A DNA stretch of 35,168 nt from Variovorax sp. E3. GTDB taxonomy: Bacteria; Pseudomonadota; Gammaproteobacteria; Burkholderiales; Burkholderiaceae_C. Of this stretch, positions 22,028-30,056 are shown in pieces (the first letter of the stretch is position 1; every line of letters begins with the position of its first letter). The position numbers and the translations under genes are program-made. The stretch spans positions 1 to 35,168 of the forward strand of contig NZ_MOWM01000070.1 in assembly GCF_016082275.1 (NCBI RefSeq). Direction: 5' to 3'. Below the pieces are notes generated by a model. The model saw only the letters and a list, made by a program, of their open reading frames with translations, searched no databases and was not told where the DNA came from.

Positions 22028-25000
22028 ATGGCAGGCAAAAACTCGCTCCACCCGATCCCGCATCCGGCGAAGAAACCCTTCGTCGGGAACCTGCTGTCGA
22101 TCGGGTCCGACTCTCCCGTGCTCGACATGTGGAAGATCGCGCAAGACCTCGGTGGCATCTACTGGCTCGACATGCCGGGCATGCCGGTGATCGTGGTGTC
22201 GTCGCCCGCGCTGGTCGACGAGCTCTGCGAAGAGCCGCGCTTCGACAAGAGCACGCGCGGCGCGTTGCGGCGGCTGCGGGCGGCGTCGCACGGGCTGTTC
22301 ACGTCGGACACGCACGAGGAAACGTGGTCGAAGCCGCACAACATCCTGCTGGCCAACTTCAGCCAGCGCGCGATGCAGGCCTACCACCCGATGATGCTGG
22401 ACATCGCGGGGCAACTGGTCACCAAGTGGGAGCGGCTGAACTTCGACGAAGAGGTGGACGTGGTGCGCGACATGACCGCGCTCACGCTCGACACCATCGG
22501 CCTGTGCGGCTTCGGCTACCGCTTCAATTCGTTCTACCGCGAAGGCTTTCATCCCTTCGTCGATGCGATGGTGCGCACGCTGGAAACGGTGCAGAACCGC
22601 CGCGGCCTGCCGCTCGAGGAGCTGATGCTGAAGAAGGAGCTTGCGCAGCAGCGCAAGGACATCCGCTACATGCACAAGATGGTGGAAGACATCATCGAGG
22701 AGCGGCGCGCGAGCGGCGCCGACATTGCCACCAAGCCCGACCTGCTGAGCTACATGATCGCGGGCGTGGACAAGAAGAGCGGCGAGCAACTCACGGACAA
22801 GATGATCCGCGACGAGTGCATCGAGTTCCTCATCGCGGGACACGAGACCACGAGCGGCCTGCTCTCGTTCGCGATCTACTTCCTGCTGAACAACCCCGAG
22901 GCGCTGGCCAAGGCGCAGGCCGAGGTCGACAACGTGTTCGGCCCCGACACCACGCAGAAGCCGACCTACGCGCAGGTCAACCGGCTGCAGTACGTGATGC
23001 AGGTGCTGAAGGAGTCGCTGCGCCTGTTCCCGACCGCGCCGGCCATTTCGATGCGCGCCAAGGAAGACACCCAGATCGGCGGCCAGTACACGATCAAGAA
23101 GAACAACATGGTCATCATGCATGCGCTGGCGCTGCACCGTGACAAGGGCATCTGGGGCGAGAACGCCGACCAGTTCAACCCCGACAACTTCAGCCGCGAG
23201 GCCGAGCGCGAGCGGCCGGTGAATGCGTTCAAGCCCTTCGGCAACGGGCAGCGCGCCTGCATCGGGCGGCAGTTCGCACTGCAGGAAGCGGTGCTCACGC
23301 TGGGCATGATCCTGCAGCGCTTCAACCTGGTGGACCACACGGGCTACAAGCTGAAGATCAAGGAAGCGCTGACGATCAAGCCCGAGAACTTCAAGATCAA
23401 GGCACTGCTGCGCGACCCGGCCACGCGCCCGCGCGGCAACATGACCGATACGGCGGCCGCCCCCGTGCAGCCCACGCAACCCGCGCAGCGCAAGCCGCAG
23501 GCGGCGCGCCACGGCACCTCGCTGCTGGTGCTGCAGGGCTCCAACCTCGGCACGGCCGAAGACCTGGCGCGCCAGTTGGCCGAGGCCGGCGAGATGCGCG
23601 GCTTCTCCACGCAGCTGGCCTCGCTCGACGACTACGCCGAGCGGCTGCCGGCCAACGGCGCGGTGGCCATCGTCTGCGCCTCGTACAACGGCGTGGCGCC
23701 CGACAACGCGGCCGAGTTCCACCGCTGGCTCGACAAGGCCGACGACGCGCTCAACGGCGTGCGCTTCAGCGTCTTCGGCTGCGGCAACACCGACTGGGCC
23801 GCGACCTACCAGGCGGTGCCGCGCCGCATCGACGAGCGGCTCGAAGCGCTGGGCGCCACGCGCGTGCACCCGCGCGGCGAAGGCGATGCGCGCGAGGACA
23901 TGGACGGCGCCTTCCAGGACTGGAGCGACGCGCTCTGGCCTGAGCTGGTGAAGGCCTTCGACATCAAGACCGGCGCCGACACGCCCGTGCAGAGCGAACC
24001 GCTCTACACGCTCGAAGAACTGCCGCCGCCGCAGAAGAACGCCATCGTCGATGCGCTGGGCGCGGTGGCGCTGCGGGTGATCGAGAACCGCGAACTGCAA
24101 AACAGCGGCGGCGGCGGCAACAACAACGACGGCGAGGCCGGCCGCTCCACGCGCCACGTCGAGCTGATGCTGCCCGAAGGCCTGATCTACCGCGCCGGCG
24201 ACCACCTGAGCGTGGTGCCGCGCAACAGCCCGGCGCAGGTCGAGCGTGCGATGGCGCGCTTCGGCTTCGACCGCACGGCGCACGTGCGGCTGCACGCGGG
24301 CGCGGGCCGCAAGGCGGCGCTGCCGGTCGAGCAGGTGATTGCGGTCGACCGGCTGCTGGGCGACTACGTCGAACTGCAGGACGTGGCCACGCGCAAGCAG
24401 ATCGCCACGCTCGCGGCGTACACCGAATGCCCGTTCACCAAGCCCAAGCTGGTGGCGCTGTCGGGCAGCGACGAGGCGTCGCAGGCGAAGTACAAGGCCG
24501 AGGTGCTGCACAAGCGCAAGTCGGTGCTCGACCTGCTGGAAGAACACCGCGCCTGCCAGGTGCCGTTCGCGGTGTTCCTCGAAATGTTGTCGCCGCTGTC
24601 GCCGCGCTACTACTCGATCTCGTCGTCGCCGACGATGACGCCGGGCAAGTGCAGCGTGACGGTGGGCGTGGTGAGCGGGCCCGCCAAGTCGGGCATCGGC
24701 ACCTTCGAGGGCGTGTGCTCCAACTTCCTCGCGCGCGCCGAAGCCGGCGACACGGTGCACGGCGTGGTGCGCGAGACCACGGCCGAAGGCTTCCGGCTGC
24801 CGGAAGACGCGAGCCGCCCGCTCATCATGGTCGGGCCGGGCACCGGGCTCGCGCCGTTTCGCGGCTTCCTGCAGGAGCGCGCGGCGCAGGTCGAGGCGGG
24901 CAGCAACGCCTTGGGCGAGGCGCTGCTGTTCTTCGGCTGCCGGCACCCCGAGCAGGACTTCATCTACGCCGACGAACTCCAGGCCTGGGCGCACCGCGGC

Positions 25001-25267
25001 GTGATGAAGCTGCACACGGCGTTCTCGCGCGCGGGCGAGCGCAAGGTCTATGTGCAGGACCTGATCCGCGAACAGGCCGCGCACGTGTGGAAGCTGCTCG
25101 AAGCGGGCGCGGTGGTGTACGTGTGCGGCGACGGCTCGCGCATGGAGCCCGATGTGCGGCGCACGCTGTCGGACCTTGCAAGAGAGCATGGGCACGACAG
25201 CAATGCGTGGATGGACAAGATGATCGCGGACCAGAGCTATGTGCTGGACGTGTGGGCCGGCACCTGA
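22028..25267 (+). CDS. Self-sufficient cytochrome P450/NADPH-P450 reductase, CYP102 type
   Basis: 1079 residues, laid out like P450 BM3 (CYP102A1). Haem domain about 1-465: 'FLIAGHETTSGLLSFA' with the oxygen-activating Thr274, 'ESLRLFPTAPA' (ExxR) and the haem ligand Cys411 in 'FGNGQRACIG'. FMN domain from about 497: 'LVLQGSNLGTAEDLA', 'CASYNGVAPDNA', 'FSVFGCGNTDWA'. FAD/NADPH domain: 'RYYSISSSP', 'MVGPGTGLAPFRGF', 'VVYVCGDGSRM', ending 'LDVWAGT' with the terminal Trp that shields FAD. It hydroxylates or epoxidises substrates, typically fatty acids, with NADPH as only donor. Positions equal to BM3 Arg47 and Tyr51 appear to be Met and Val, and the Phe87 loop is one residue shorter and different, so substrate range may differ. 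A Gly4-Asn3 insertion lies near residues 692-702. ATG at 22028 follows AGAGG; the frame is open 18 codons further upstream. Confidence 0.93.
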   Translation: MAGKNSLHPIPHPAKKPFVGNLLSIGSDSPVLDMWKIAQDLGGIYWLDMPGMPVIVVSSPALVDELCEEPRFDKSTRGALRRLRAASHGLFTSDTHEETWSKPHNILLANFSQRAMQAYHPMMLDIAGQLVTKWERLNFDEEVDVVRDMTALTLDTIGLCGFGYRFNSFYREGFHPFVDAMVRTLETVQNRRGLPLEELMLKKELAQQRKDIRYMHKMVEDIIEERRASGADIATKPDLLSYMIAGVDKKSGEQLTDKMIRDECIEFLIAGHETTSGLLSFAIYFLLNNPEALAKAQAEVDNVFGPDTTQKPTYAQVNRLQYVMQVLKESLRLFPTAPAISMRAKEDTQIGGQYTIKKNNMVIMHALALHRDKGIWGENADQFNPDNFSREAERERPVNAFKPFGNGQRACIGRQFALQEAVLTLGMILQRFNLVDHTGYKLKIKEALTIKPENFKIKALLRDPATRPRGNMTDTAAAPVQPTQPAQRKPQAARHGTSLLVLQGSNLGTAEDLARQLAEAGEMRGFSTQLASLDDYAERLPANGAVAIVCASYNGVAPDNAAEFHRWLDKADDALNGVRFSVFGCGNTDWAATYQAVPRRIDERLEALGATRVHPRGEGDAREDMDGAFQDWSDALWPELVKAFDIKTGADTPVQSEPLYTLEELPPPQKNAIVDALGAVALRVIENRELQNSGGGGNNNDGEAGRSTRHVELMLPEGLIYRAGDHLSVVPRNSPAQVERAMARFGFDRTAHVRLHAGAGRKAALPVEQVIAVDRLLGDYVELQDVATRKQIATLAAYTECPFTKPKLVALSGSDEASQAKYKAEVLHKRKSVLDLLEEHRACQVPFAVFLEMLSPLSPRYYSISSSPTMTPGKCSVTVGVVSGPAKSGIGTFEGVCSNFLARAEAGDTVHGVVRETTAEGFRLPEDASRPLIMVGPGTGLAPFRGFLQERAAQVEAGSNALGEALLFFGCRHPEQDFIYADELQAWAHRGVMKLHTAFSRAGERKVYVQDLIREQAAHVWKLLEAGAVVYVCGDGSRMEPDVRRTLSDLAREHGHDSNAWMDKMIADQSYVLDVWAGT

Positions 25268-25280
25268 GAAACGAGAAGCG

Positions 25281-25308
25281 AAAAAAGCCGGCAACCGCCG
25301 GCTTTTTT
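25281..25308. terminator. Bidirectional terminator between the P450 and hydrolase genes
   Basis: AAAAAAGCCGGC, loop AACC, GCCGGCTTTTTT: a 6-bp GC stem with A and T runs on both sides, serving both convergent genes. Confidence 0.93.
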
Positions 25309-25329
25309 CATTCGGTTTGCGCAACGCGC

Positions 25330-26115
25330 TCACATGTCGCGGTCGGGGTCCGGATACACCAGCGGCCCCAGCAACCCGCGATTGAACGGCTTCCACTGCC
25401 CTTCGGGCTGCGCCAGCCGATCGGCCACCGCATAGAGCACCGCGGGATGCCCGCCCAGGCCCAGGTGGCTCGCCAGCACTTCGATGTTCTCCGACTGCGG
25501 CCCCGTCTTCTCGATGCTGCAGCGCCACGCCACCACGCCGTCGGTGCGGCTGAAGATCGAGGTGGTCGGCACCGGCGGCGTCGGCTGTACGAACTTCATG
25601 CGGCGCGGGTCGTGCGAACTCTGGCCGCTCACGCCTTCGTACACGCGCCATGCATTGGTGGCGCGCGGGCTGCCCGAGAACGGACTGCCCAGCGTGATGA
25701 CGTTGCGGATCATCGGCGCGTAAGACGAGGCCAGCAGCCGCGCATACACGCCACCCAGGCTCCAGCCGATGACGCTGACCTTCTGGCCGCTTTTGTCGTG
25801 CAGGGTCTTGAGCAGCTCGACCATGCCGTCTTCCACGCCTTCGCGCGGACCGAGGTTGCGGCCCAGGCCCCAGCCGTGCGCGTCGTAGCCGCGGCTGCAG
25901 AGGTAGCGGCGCAGCAGCAAGGTCGACCCATCGCCCGCCACCAGCCCCGGCAGCACCAGCACCGGGTGGCCGTCACCGCGCGGCGTGAGCTGCAGCAGCG
26001 GCCACATGGCGATGCCGGCGCCGGTTTCCCAGAGCGCGCGGGCTTCGGCCAGCAGCAGCAGGCGCGACGGCGGCGCGATGGGTTCACGGGCTCGGGCGTG
26101 GGTGGCGGTGGTCAT
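25330..26115 (-). CDS. Alpha/beta-hydrolase, lipase/esterase type
   Basis: 261 residues, no signal peptide. Alpha/beta-hydrolase features: 'VLVLPGLVAGDGSTLLLRRYL' (oxyanion region), nucleophile elbow 'VIGWSLGGVYAR' with Ser119, 'TLGSPFSG', acid in 'SRTDGVVAW', and a His in 'ASHLGLGGHPAVLYA'. A lipase- or esterase-like role fits; the 'LCSRGYDAHGWGLGRNLG' segment is like triacylglycerol-lipase-type proteins of mycobacteria and proteobacteria. It ends the - strand series after TetR, phasin-like and WS/DGAT genes, so action on a stored lipid or on polyhydroxyalkanoate is a reasonable guess. AAGGAA lies about nine bases before the ATG. It is 86 bases after the TetR gene and may be under its control. 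Confidence 0.82.
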   Translation of the reverse strand: MTTATHARAREPIAPPSRLLLLAEARALWETGAGIAMWPLLQLTPRGDGHPVLVLPGLVAGDGSTLLLRRYLCSRGYDAHGWGLGRNLGPREGVEDGMVELLKTLHDKSGQKVSVIGWSLGGVYARLLASSYAPMIRNVITLGSPFSGSPRATNAWRVYEGVSGQSSHDPRRMKFVQPTPPVPTTSIFSRTDGVVAWRCSIEKTGPQSENIEVLASHLGLGGHPAVLYAVADRLAQPEGQWKPFNRGLLGPLVYPDPDRDM

Positions 26116-26201
26116 GATGGATGTTTCCTTTTTGGTTTTTATCTTCTTCAAGACGAACTTGGGGCCGGCCGAACCAATGCCCCGTCGGACAACAACGACA
26201 T

Positions 26202-26837
26202 TTATCCGAGGTATTTGCCCCTCAGGTAATCGAGGTAAGCCCTCGATTCGCTCGAAACATACGGCGAAACCAGCGTGAGCGTGTAGAAAGCCGCAAGGCC
26301 GGGGTCGGCCTGCGCCAGCGCGTCGCGCCCCGGCACGAGCCGCTCGAACGACAGCCAGCAGGTGGTGGTGAACACCATCTGCAGCGCCAGGATGCGGGCC
26401 TGCTCGGCGCTGGTCTCGATCACGCCCGAGGCCACCAGCCCTTCGCACAGCGCCTGCGCGGCCAGCAGGTTCTGCGCGGTCATGGCCTGCGCGCGCTGGC
26501 CGAGCGCGGGGTATTCGCTGGCCAGGAAGGCCATGTCGCGGTAGATGAAGCGGTACTCGTCGATGGCCTCGAAGCGCAGGTGCAGCGCCAGCCACAGGTC
26601 GTCGATGGCGGCAATGGAAGCCGACGAGCCGTTCAGCGCTTCCAGCCTTTGCTCGAAGCGGCGGAACAGCCATTCGACGATCAGCTGCTTGGCCTTGAAG
26701 TGGTAGTGCAGGTTGCCGGGGCTGATGCCGAGCTCGGCCGCGATCTTGTGCGTCGACACGGCCGCCAGGCCTTCCGCGTTGAACAGCGCAAGGCTGGCCT
26801 GCAGGATGCGATCGCGCGTGGTGTTGGAGCTGGCCAC
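26202..26837 (-). CDS. TetR/AcrR-family transcriptional regulator
   Basis: 211 residues from a GTG start at 26837; upstream sequence offers no good ribosome site, so the start is moderately certain. DNA-binding part: 'TTRDRILQASLALFNAEGL', then 'VSTHKIAAELGISPGNLHYHFKAKQLIVEWLF', a canonical TetR helix-turn-helix. The ligand part includes 'EYRFIYRDMAFLASEYPALG' and 'LQMVFTTTCWLSFERLV', the pattern of TetR proteins with a C-terminal bacterial repressor domain often found beside fatty-acid and storage-polymer genes. It starts 26 bases after the phasin-like gene, and the hydrolase gene follows, so it is probably co-transcribed and regulates this region. Confidence 0.85.
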   Translation of the reverse strand: MASSNTTRDRILQASLALFNAEGLAAVSTHKIAAELGISPGNLHYHFKAKQLIVEWLFRRFEQRLEALNGSSASIAAIDDLWLALHLRFEAIDEYRFIYRDMAFLASEYPALGQRAQAMTAQNLLAAQALCEGLVASGVIETSAEQARILALQMVFTTTCWLSFERLVPGRDALAQADPGLAAFYTLTLVSPYVSSESRAYLDYLRGKYLG

Positions 26838-26863
26838 AACCGGTGTGATCGGTGTGTTGCCGC

Positions 26864-27337
26864 TCAGCGTTTGCCGCGTGCGCGCGGGGCGGCGGGGGCA
26901 GCGGCGGTGCCTTCGAGTTGCGCCACGCGTTCGCGCAGTTGCGCGACCTCGTCGCGCAGCGCCTGCACTTCGTCGGCACCGGGGATGCCCAGGCGCTGCA
27001 GGGCCGTGGCGACACGCTGGTCGAACACGTCCTCGAACTTGCGGATGCCGAAGCCGTCCAGGCCCGGGACCTTGCCCTGCCCGATGCCGAGCAGGCCTTC
27101 GATGACGTTGGCCTGGCGCTTTGCGACGTCGTTGCGCACGTTGTCCAGCGCCTTGAGGCCGGCGCGCAGCAGGCCCTCGGCCTTGCTGCCGGGCGCGGCG
27201 GCTTTTTCTTCGGTGGCCGGCGCCGCCTTGCGGGGCGCTGCCTTCTTCTTCGCGGCAGCCGGCGTCTTGACCGGCGTCTTCTTCGCAAGCGCCGCCCTCT
27301 TCTTCAACTTTGCAGTTTCGTCAGGACGGGTCGCCAT
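26864..27337 (-). CDS. Phasin-like granule-associated protein with Lys/Ala/Pro N-terminal tail
   Basis: 157 residues. The first 50 are a basic Lys/Ala/Pro-rich tail ('KKTPVKTPAAAKKKAAPRKAA'). Then comes an amphipathic region 'GLKALDNVRNDVAKRQANVIEGLLGIGQG' and 'FDQRVATALQRLGIPGADEVQALRDEVAQLRERVAQLEG', the last a clear heptad coiled coil. This layout matches PhaI/PhaF-type polyhydroxyalkanoate granule-associated phasins; in Pseudomonas PhaF the AlaLysPro tail is C-terminal and binds DNA. Here the tail is at the N-terminus. The role would be to coat storage granules and possibly tie them to the nucleoid (inference). GGAG lies before the ATG, and a terminator separates it from the gene upstream. 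Confidence 0.75.
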   Translation of the reverse strand: MATRPDETAKLKKRAALAKKTPVKTPAAAKKKAAPRKAAPATEEKAAAPGSKAEGLLRAGLKALDNVRNDVAKRQANVIEGLLGIGQGKVPGLDGFGIRKFEDVFDQRVATALQRLGIPGADEVQALRDEVAQLRERVAQLEGTAAAPAAPRARGKR

Positions 27338-27357
27338 GCAGTGCTCCAGATACCGTG

Positions 27358-27386
27358 AAAAAGTAAAAGGGCGCCGTGGGGCGCCC
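27358..27386 (-). terminator. Terminator after the 185-residue granule-type gene
   Basis: On the - strand: GGGCGCC, loop CCAC, GGCGCCC, then TTTTACTTTTT. The stem lies seven bases after the stop of the 185-residue gene, so that gene and the phasin-like gene are mostly separate transcripts. Confidence 0.88.
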
Positions 27387-27392
27387 CGGGGG

Positions 27393-27950
27393 TCAGGCCG
27401 CCTTGCGGGCGGCAGCGCGGCGAACCGGCTTCTTGGCGGCGGCGGCCTTGGCCTTCACCGTGCGAACCGGCTTGGCTTCTTCTTCGGCGCCGCTCACGCG
27501 GGCTTCGATCTGCTTGGTGCCGGCGACGATCTTGTCGGCGATCTGCACCGAGACGGTGGCGATCGGCTGGTTGACGGCGCTCAGGGCGTTGATCACCGAG
27601 GTGGCGATCGGCGACTCGACGCGCGCCACGCGGCTGGCGACCGACTCGATGCCGGTCGTGGTGCCGGCGGCCACACGGTCCATCACCGACACGATGCGGC
27701 CGGTGTCGATGTCCAGGCGGTTGGCCAGGAAGCCGTTGATCTTTTCTTGCGCGCCGATCAGGTTGGCCTTGACCTGTTCGCTCACCATCGGGATCTGGCG
27801 GCTGCCCAGGAAGTCGCTGTAGCGCGAAGCGGCGCCGTTCAGCAGGCGATGCACGCCGGTGCGGTAGGCGCCGACCAGGGTCTTGCCCGCGTCGTTGTAT
27901 TGACCGACGACGTGAACGGCTGCGGAAGCGATGGTGGTTTGCGTGGACAT
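27393..27950 (-). CDS. 185-residue protein with histone-like Lys/Ala tail, probable granule protein
   Basis: No family recognised with certainty. The body (about 1-145) is alpha-helical and free of cysteine: 'YNDAGKTLVGAYRTGVHRLL', 'MVSEQVKANLIGAQEKINGFLANR', 'DRVAAGTTTGIESVASRVARV', 'QIADKIVAGTKQIEARV'. Such amphipathic, mildly hydrophobic helices are typical of phasins that coat granules. The last 30 residues are a basic tail, 'KAKAAAAKKPVRRAAARKAA', like histone H1 or PhaF. It has a strong AAGGAA ribosome site and its own terminator, which suggests high expression, as expected for a granule coat. It lies between a WS/DGAT gene and a phasin-like gene. It could alternatively be a nucleoid-associated protein. 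Confidence 0.65.
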   Translation of the reverse strand: MSTQTTIASAAVHVVGQYNDAGKTLVGAYRTGVHRLLNGAASRYSDFLGSRQIPMVSEQVKANLIGAQEKINGFLANRLDIDTGRIVSVMDRVAAGTTTGIESVASRVARVESPIATSVINALSAVNQPIATVSVQIADKIVAGTKQIEARVSGAEEEAKPVRTVKAKAAAAKKPVRRAAARKAA

Positions 27951-28040
27951 GGTGATTTCCTTGAAGTTGAAAGGCTCGCGAAGGAAACAAAGGGGTGTTC
28001 TGTCGCGATGGGCCTATCTTCTTCCGCCGGGCCTAGGCCT

Positions 28041-28067
28041 GGAAAACTAGAACGGTCGGAAAACTAG
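28041..28067. promoter_or_regulatory. Two direct copies of GGAAAACTAG, candidate regulatory site
   Basis: The 10-mer occurs at 28041-28050 and 28058-28067, 17 bases apart, about 95 bases before the 185-residue gene. It lies in a 161-base gap after the acyltransferase gene that should contain the promoter of the small gene. No known operator is recognised. Confidence 0.25.
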
Positions 28068-28111
28068 TCCAACTGCCCCAATTTTCTTTCTTCCCAGGCC
28101 GGGCCCGCCGA

Positions 28112-29855
28112 TCATGCCGCAGCGGCCCGTGGGGCGCTGGACCGCTTGGCCGGGGCGGCCTTGCGGGCCGGCGCCTTGGGCGCGGCCTTCTTTGCCACGG
28201 GCTTGGCCGCCGGCTTGGTGGCGGCCTTGGTCGCGGGGGCTTGGCGGCAGCCGTCTTGCGCGCAGCTGTCGTCGGAGCCTTCTTGGCCGCGACCTTCACC
28301 GCGGCCTTCTTGCGCGCGGCCGGTTTCTTCTTCGCGGCAACGGGCATGGGCACGGGCGCGGCATCTGTCTCGGCCTCGTCCGAATGCTCGTGGATCGTCT
28401 TCGGCGGCACCGGCGCGGGCGCGCGCCGGCGGCGGCCGGGTGCTTCTGCGTCAGCTCCATCAGCAGCTTGTGCTCGGCCAGCATGTAGTCGCCGATCTCG
28501 GTGATGCCGGGCACGGCGCGGCGGCAGGCGATCAGGCCGTAGTCCATGCGGCCGTTGTAGCTCTGCACCGTGACGTTGAGCGCCGTGCCGTGGCTGGCGA
28601 TCGACACCGGGTAGTAGCAGGTGACCAGCGCGCCCGCGAAGTACATGGGGAACGGCGCGCCGGCCACGTTCGAGACGGCCACGTTGGCCGCCGGCGGCAG
28701 CAGGTTGACGATGCCCGAGCGCCCCACCATCGACGCGATGCCCGACACCAGCCAGGGCGCGGCGAAGGTCGGGAAGTCGTCCAGGATCACCGCCTTGAAG
28801 CGGTTCATGGTCGACTTGGACGAGTTCGACGACGTGTTGATCGCCTTCAGCCGCTGCACCGGGTCGGTGATGTCGCTGGCCAGGCTCACGAGGATCATGC
28901 TGGCTTGGTTGTTGGCCGTGTCGTCGCCCGCTTCGCGCAGGCTCACCGGCACGCCGGCCACCAGCGACTTGGCCGGCAGCTCGTTGTTGTCCGCCAGGTA
29001 GTGGCGTAGCGCGCCCGACACCGTGGCCAGCACCACGTCGTTCAGCGACACGCCGAAGTGCTTGGCGATGTACTTGGTCTCGGCCAGCGAGATGGTGCGC
29101 CCGGCAAAGGTGCGCTGGTTGGTGATCGACACGTTGAGCGACGTGCGCGGCGCAAAGAGGTTGAACTTCTTCGGCGCGGCGGCGGCGTCTTTCTCGGCCG
29201 CCTTCTCGTCGGGCTTGGCCAGCCCGCCGATGGCGCGCGCGATGGCCGGCGCCATCTTGAAGAGCTTGACGTACTGCTGCGCCGTGTTGCGCAGTGCGGC
29301 GCCCGCAAGCTCGGCCATGCCCAGCTGGTAGCCGCTGCCGCGCGGACGCGAGCGCGGCGGCTTCACCACGCGGCCGGTGGCCTCCAGGTCGAAGATGGCC
29401 TTGCCCACTTCCACGCCGGCCTGCCCGTCGATGCCCGCATGGTGCACCTTGGTGTAGAGCGCCACCTGGCCGCTCTTGAGCCCGTCGATGATGAAGAACT
29501 CCCACATCGGCCGGCTGCGGTCGATGAGCGTGGAATGCAGCCTTGCCACGTATTGCTGCAACTGCCGGTTGGTTCCGGGCTTGGGCAGCGTGATGTGGCG
29601 CACGTGGTAGTCCAGGTCGATGTCGTCGTCCTCGACCCACACCGGGTTGGTCATGTCGAAGGGCATCAGCGCGAGCTTGCGCGTGAACACGTCGGCCAGG
29701 TGGATGCGGCTGGCCATGAAGTTCTTGGCGTCTTCGTAGAAGTCGCCCTTGTAGCCCTTGGGCAGGTCCAGCACGTTGAGCGAGCCCACGTGCATCGGCA
29801 TTTCCGGCGTTTCCAGGTGCAGGAAGGTGGCATCAAGTCCGCTCAGGTGTTTCAT
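28112..29855 (-). CDS. Wax ester synthase/diacylglycerol acyltransferase (WS/DGAT), two frameshifts
   Basis: About 581 residues after repair. It begins 'MKHLSGLDATFLHLETPEMP' as WS/DGAT enzymes do. The active site is 'KVHHAGIDG' (HHxxxDG; His138, His139, Asp143), with 'WEFFIIDGL' before it and 'GVSLNDVVLATVSGALRHYL' and the C-terminal 'NVAVSNVAGAPFPMYFAGA' after it. It acylates long-chain alcohols or diacylglycerol with acyl-CoA, making wax esters or triacylglycerol at the inner membrane. The frame breaks near 28418 and again near 28237, each explained by one lost C on the coding strand (C4 to C3 and C6 to C5). Repaired, the enzyme continues from about residue 480 into a 100-residue basic tail rich in Lys, Ala and Pro ('AAKKKPAARKKAAVKVAAKK' and so on), ending at a TGA at 28112. 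That tail is not part of the usual family length of about 460-480. AGGAG precedes the start. Confidence 0.82.
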
Positions 29856-30056
29856 GTGTTGTGTCTCCTTGGTGGGGCATGCGCCGCTTGGCAGGATACC
29901 GTGCGCACCGCGTTCGTGGGCTGCCGGTTCTTCAGTGTTTCCACCGGGGGAAGGCACCGGCGGGACAGGGGTTTGCCCCAAGTAATGAAAAAGGTGGCGC
30001 CCGAAATCCCCCGCGGCGCACAGGCATGTTTCACATGGGCTCCGTACACTGAGGCC

